NCBI GenBank assembly: GCA_039029915.1
Contig: JBCCFD010000125.1
Coordinates: 1-17,176, forward strand
Source: QQUD01 sp039029915
Lineage (GTDB): Bacteria > Chloroflexota > Anaerolineae > Promineifilales > Promineifilaceae
Direction: 5' to 3'
Length of the DNA: 17,176 nt
Of the stretch, positions 14,879 through 17,176 are shown in pieces. Every line of letters starts with the position of its first letter. Within the stretch, counting starts at the first letter, position 1. The translations under genes were made by a program, and so were the position numbers. Below the pieces are notes generated by a model, which worked only from the letters and a program-made list of their open reading frames with translations, was not told the origin of the DNA and ran no database searches.

Positions 14879-15882
14879 GGCGCTGATTCACGAACGAGCC
14901 AGATTTGGCCCGTAGCAAAGTCGCTCACCCACAGCGTACCGTCAGGGTGAGCAAAAAGATGCTGAGGATTTTCCATATTTTGAATAAACGACCGTTCACC
15001 CCCACGCGCATTATCTTCCACAAACGAAAGCGGCACTTCGATGACCTCACCCGTTAGCCAAAGCGCTACAAAAAGAGTGTCGGGGCTGAATGGGGACACA
15101 GCAATACCGGTTGGGGTGCTGTTTTCAGGCAACACCTTGACGGCAGGGCGCGACCCATCGCAATCTGTCCCAGTCAACTCTTGACCGTAGCAGGTCGGCC
15201 AGCCAAAATCAGCCCCATCAACCACAAGATTGATTTCGCCGGGATAGGTGACACCTTCAAGAGAGCCGTCAGCGATTTCGGTAACCCAAAGACGTCCGTT
15301 TGCATCAAAAGCGTGTGCATACGCATTTTTGAGTCCGGTGGCAACAATGCGACTCTGATCCGTCGCCGGATCATATTCATACAGCCTTCCAGACTCAGGG
15401 TCGCTCCGCCGCCCGCTAACTTCATACAGCAGCGTACCGTTTGGCGTAACGGTCAGCGTACCGTTAGAGCGGCCGTTGTTGGGCAAACCGGTTAAAACAA
15501 CTTCAACCGCTTCTAAATCATCAAGCGGCGCTCGGAGCAACTCATCCCGGGTGGCAACCCAAATTGCATTATCAAGCAGAGCGATCCCGGTTGGCTTATC
15601 AATATTTTCAAGAACGGCCGTTTCTTCACCTGTGGTCAGGTTAATTTGCAACACCTGTCCTTCAGCTGACCCTTCCCCCCCGTTCAGTTGCGCCACCCAA
15701 AGAAAATCATTGTCTACGAAAAATTGGGTAGGGCCACGGAATTGATGGGGGAGCAAGACGGCCGTAAAGCCATCAGCCAAATCAAAGGATGGAGGTGTCG
15801 GCGTGGCTGTCGGTGTAGCTGTCTCAACCACCCGCCCGCATCCCATCAGCAGTAGCGTTATAAAAATAAGGCATTTTCTCAT
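14875..15882 (-). CDS. Lipoprotein beta-propeller, sorbosone-dehydrogenase-like
   Basis: A 335-residue exported lipoprotein. Residues 1-14 are a signal peptide ending in lipobox LMGC with C15 lipidated; a TP-rich linker (20-32) follows. Residues 33-335 form a repeated-blade propeller: DNDFLWVAQ, DNAIWVAT, DANGRLWVTEIADG, PDTLFVALW and PDGTLWVSDFATGQIWLV are successive blade strands. PGEINLVVDGADFGWPTCYG is characteristic of glucose/sorbosone dehydrogenase-type propellers, often PQQ enzymes, but catalytic residues cannot be checked here. It probably acts on the outer face of the membrane. The transcript appears leaderless. Two ACGGCCGT octamers each encode TAV. Confidence 0.83.
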   Translation of the reverse strand: MRKCLIFITLLLMGCGRVVETATPTATPTPPSFDLADGFTAVLLPHQFRGPTQFFVDNDFLWVAQLNGGEGSAEGQVLQINLTTGEETAVLENIDKPTGIALLDNAIWVATRDELLRAPLDDLEAVEVVLTGLPNNGRSNGTLTVTPNGTLLYEVSGRRSDPESGRLYEYDPATDQSRIVATGLKNAYAHAFDANGRLWVTEIADGSLEGVTYPGEINLVVDGADFGWPTCYGQELTGTDCDGSRPAVKVLPENSTPTGIAVSPFSPDTLFVALWLTGEVIEVPLSFVEDNARGGERSFIQNMENPQHLFAHPDGTLWVSDFATGQIWLVRESAP

Positions 15883-15887
15883 AGGGC

Positions 15888-15915
15888 ATTATCTCGAAAA
15901 CTGACTTATTAACAA
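15888..15915 (-). promoter_or_regulatory. Probable leaderless promoter of lipoprotein gene
   Basis: On the - strand TTGTTA (15915 to 15910) and GATAAT (15893 to 15888) are 16 bases apart. Only five bases separate the -10 from the ATG at 15882, and there is no ribosome site, so the start codon should be at or next to the transcript end. Confidence 0.5.
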
Positions 15916-15917
15916 AG

Positions 15918-15946
15918 TCGATAACTCATTCCCGTTGTTGTAAGAT
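15918..15946 (+). promoter_or_regulatory. Candidate leaderless promoter of HNH gene
   Basis: TCGATA (15918-15923) and TAAGAT (15941-15946) are 17 bases apart, each matching four of six consensus positions. The start would fall at the ATG at 15954. No ribosome site precedes either ATG (15945 or 15954). Confidence 0.35.
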
Positions 15947-15953
15947 GGATAAT

Positions 15954-16268
15954 ATGGGTTTGGATGAGCAATTAAACGGCCGTATGGATGAAAAACGTGG
16001 CACGTGTGCCCTCTGCCGACGCCATCAGCCCCTTACCTTCCACCACCTTATTCCCAAAAAAGTGCATCGACACACCCGCTACAAAAAGCATTTCACCCGC
16101 CAACAGCTTAACCAAGGCATTTACATTTGCCGGATGTGCCACAGTGGCTTACATCAATTGTATGATGAAATGACACTAGCAAAGGAGCTAAGCACATTGG
16201 AGAGGTTGCGGGAGGATACGGCCGTTCAGAAACACGTCAACTGGGTTCGCAAGCAAAAACGAGCCTAA
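15954..16268 (+). CDS. HNH endonuclease-domain protein
   Basis: A 104-residue protein with a zinc-bound HNH module: C18-x2-C21, the HH pair at 30-31 in LTFHHLIPKK, then C59-x2-C62 with H63 and H67. The four cysteines would bind structural zinc and the histidine pair the catalytic metal. It is small, soluble and lacks any DNA-specificity domain, so whether it nicks or cuts DNA in the cell is unknown. An in-frame ATG at 15945 would add three residues; 15954 is preferred because the promoter places the transcript end there. Two ACGGCCGT copies (NGR and TAV) occur in this short gene. It is divergent from the lipoprotein gene. Confidence 0.8.
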   Translation: MGLDEQLNGRMDEKRGTCALCRRHQPLTFHHLIPKKVHRHTRYKKHFTRQQLNQGIYICRMCHSGLHQLYDEMTLAKELSTLERLREDTAVQKHVNWVRKQKRA

Positions 16269-16353
16269 ATTATTCCTCTCTTTTCAATTAATTTTCACCA
16301 ACTATCTTGACTATATATTTAGCAATGATAATGACTTTCAGATCCCTCGTAAC

Positions 16354-16364
16354 GTTCTCGGAAC
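16354..16364. promoter_or_regulatory. GTTC-TCG-GAAC dyad upstream of sigma gene
   Basis: GTTCTCGGAAC is a perfect inverted repeat about 55 bases before the sigma-factor start. The GGAAC half resembles an ECF-type -35, with TCCGAA about 16 bases on, so an autoregulated promoter is possible but weakly supported. Confidence 0.3.
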
Positions 16365-16418
16365 GGTTATTTTGTATGCTCTCCGAAGGACAGGAAACTT
16401 ACACTTAGGAGATCGGGA

Positions 16419-17087
16419 ATGTCACACTTGCTGCCCCACCATAATCAACAATCTACGTCCCATCAACACAATAATGCGCAATTGGATGAAACCTATCATC
16501 TTTTTATTCAAGCACTTAGCGAGCGAAACGAGGAAGCATGGGATGAAATTCAAAAGCAATTTAACTACCTCGTCAAAAAATGGATACGAAATCAGATTTT
16601 TATGATTACGCCTGCTGAAATAGAAGACTTAGCACAAATTACATTTTTCAAATTTTGGAATATACTTTCAAAACAAAAAGGAGAGTTAACAAAGAATTTC
16701 CCGTTCTGTGGCGCAATTGTGAAATATTTAAAGCGATGTGCAGAAACAACGGCCATTGAACATCTGAGAAAACAGCAACGATTAAACCATCTCGATGAAA
16801 AATTAAAACAGTCAAATCAGTTTGCTTATGAATTGCAATCACGACAACAATTTGAAGGTTTAAGTGAGCAATCAAACCTTGTTCGCCGCTGGGTCACAAC
16901 AAACATCAATCACCCTGATGAGCGCCTGCTCCTTAAACTCCTCTTTGAATATGACATGAAACCAAGAGAGATTGTTAACAAGTTTCCAAGCAAATTTCCA
17001 ACAAAACGAGATGTTTATCGCCTTAGAGAAAAAATTGTTAAACGGGCACGAAGGAATAAGCAACTAAATAGTTATTATAGCTCCTAA
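16419..17087 (+). CDS. Sigma-70/ECF-like RNA polymerase sigma factor
   Basis: A 222-residue divergent sigma factor. Region 2 spans about 38-82: NEEAWDEIQKQFNYLVKKWI and the -10-recognising EIEDLAQITFFKFWNIL. Region 4 lies near 165-212 with a helix-turn-helix of unusual form, KPREIVNKFPSKFPTKRDVYRLREKIVKRARR. Between them is a charged linker with Q-rich stretches (118-150). The first 22 residues are His/Gln-rich and unlike known sigma factors. AGGAGA precedes the ATG. No anti-sigma gene is visible, though one could follow the window end. It has no exact ACGGCCGT, only ACGGCCAT at 16749. Confidence 0.75.
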   Translation: MSHLLPHHNQQSTSHQHNNAQLDETYHLFIQALSERNEEAWDEIQKQFNYLVKKWIRNQIFMITPAEIEDLAQITFFKFWNILSKQKGELTKNFPFCGAIVKYLKRCAETTAIEHLRKQQRLNHLDEKLKQSNQFAYELQSRQQFEGLSEQSNLVRRWVTTNINHPDERLLLKLLFEYDMKPREIVNKFPSKFPTKRDVYRLREKIVKRARRNKQLNSYYSS

Positions 17088-17176
17088 AACCAAGCAAATC
17101 ATTAGATTTCCAAGCCAACATTCTTATTTTATTATTGTTTTTTAGGGGTGATTTCGAGTAATTTTCAACAAATATC

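Larger units (their letters stand above)
1256..16225. repeat. Dispersed palindromic octamer ACGGCCGT, 20 exact copies
   Basis: Exact copies start at 1256, 1576, 2639, 2692, 4003, 5117, 6600, 6802, 6958, 8738, 10162, 11207, 11962, 13715, 13942, 14625, 15614, 15758, 15976 and 16218. One-base variants that keep the CGGCCG core start at 6226, 10858, 13091 and 15469; GCGGCCGC at 13321 keeps only the core. Every exact copy lies in a predicted gene. The base after the octamer is T in 15 and A in 5; the base before is A or T in 17. About 0.15 copies are expected by chance at this base composition. Confidence 0.9.

Noticed and set aside
1..17176. CRISPR array, prophage or insertion sequence
   Set aside because: No regularly spaced repeats, transposase, integrase or phage structural genes were seen on either strand.

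Overview
The window looks like chromosomal DNA of a moderately low G+C (roughly low-to-mid 40s percent by eye) member of the Chloroflexota, most likely near the Anaerolineae/Ardenticatenia. This is inference from gene content: a solo FtsK-like ATPase followed by a small conserved-looking protein, a LexA with a Bacillus-type SOS box, a deazaflavin/F420-type nitroreductase-fold protein, a DUF6159-type membrane protein and a TP-rich lipoprotein propeller. No single marker proves it. Gene order is mosaic, with short or single-gene transcription units on both strands. No transposase, integrase or CRISPR array was seen.

Layout. 1-483: AT-rich, no gene. 484-1668 (-): MFS exporter, divergent from 1793-2440 (+), a cytoplasmic sulfite-oxidase-fold molybdoenzyme. 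2513-4358 (-): a small protein gene and, upstream of it, an FtsK/HerA-like P-loop ATPase. 4520-5197 (-): lexA, with a clear SOS-controlled promoter at 5295-5342. 5368-6975 (+): gamma-glutamyltranspeptidase-like Ntn hydrolase. 7115-7199 (+): tRNA-Ser(GGA) with a strong hairpin terminator. 7469-9718 (+): membrane GAF histidine kinase. 9832-10869 (+): patatin-like lipase with a DxDxDG loop. 10946-12550 (+): McrB-type AAA+ protein without McrC. 12673-13518 and 13668-14369 (+): two membrane proteins. 14513-14878 (+): DDN-type oxidoreductase, converging on 14875-15882 (-), a lipoprotein beta-propeller. 15954-16268 (+): HNH protein. 16419-17087 (+): sigma-70/ECF-like factor.

The most striking signal is not a gene. 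The palindrome ACGGCCGT occurs 20 times exactly in 17 kb (about 0.15 expected from base composition), always inside coding sequence, in all three reading frames and in genes on both strands, nearly always flanked by A/T. It resembles the cyanobacterial HIP1 element in behaviour but has a different sequence. A second layer is a set of dyad motifs around the FtsK-like gene and its small neighbour (a shared TTTCGCAAATAT, an 18-bp repeat, a 14-bp palindrome and a near-SOS box) that suggests dedicated regulation of this pair.
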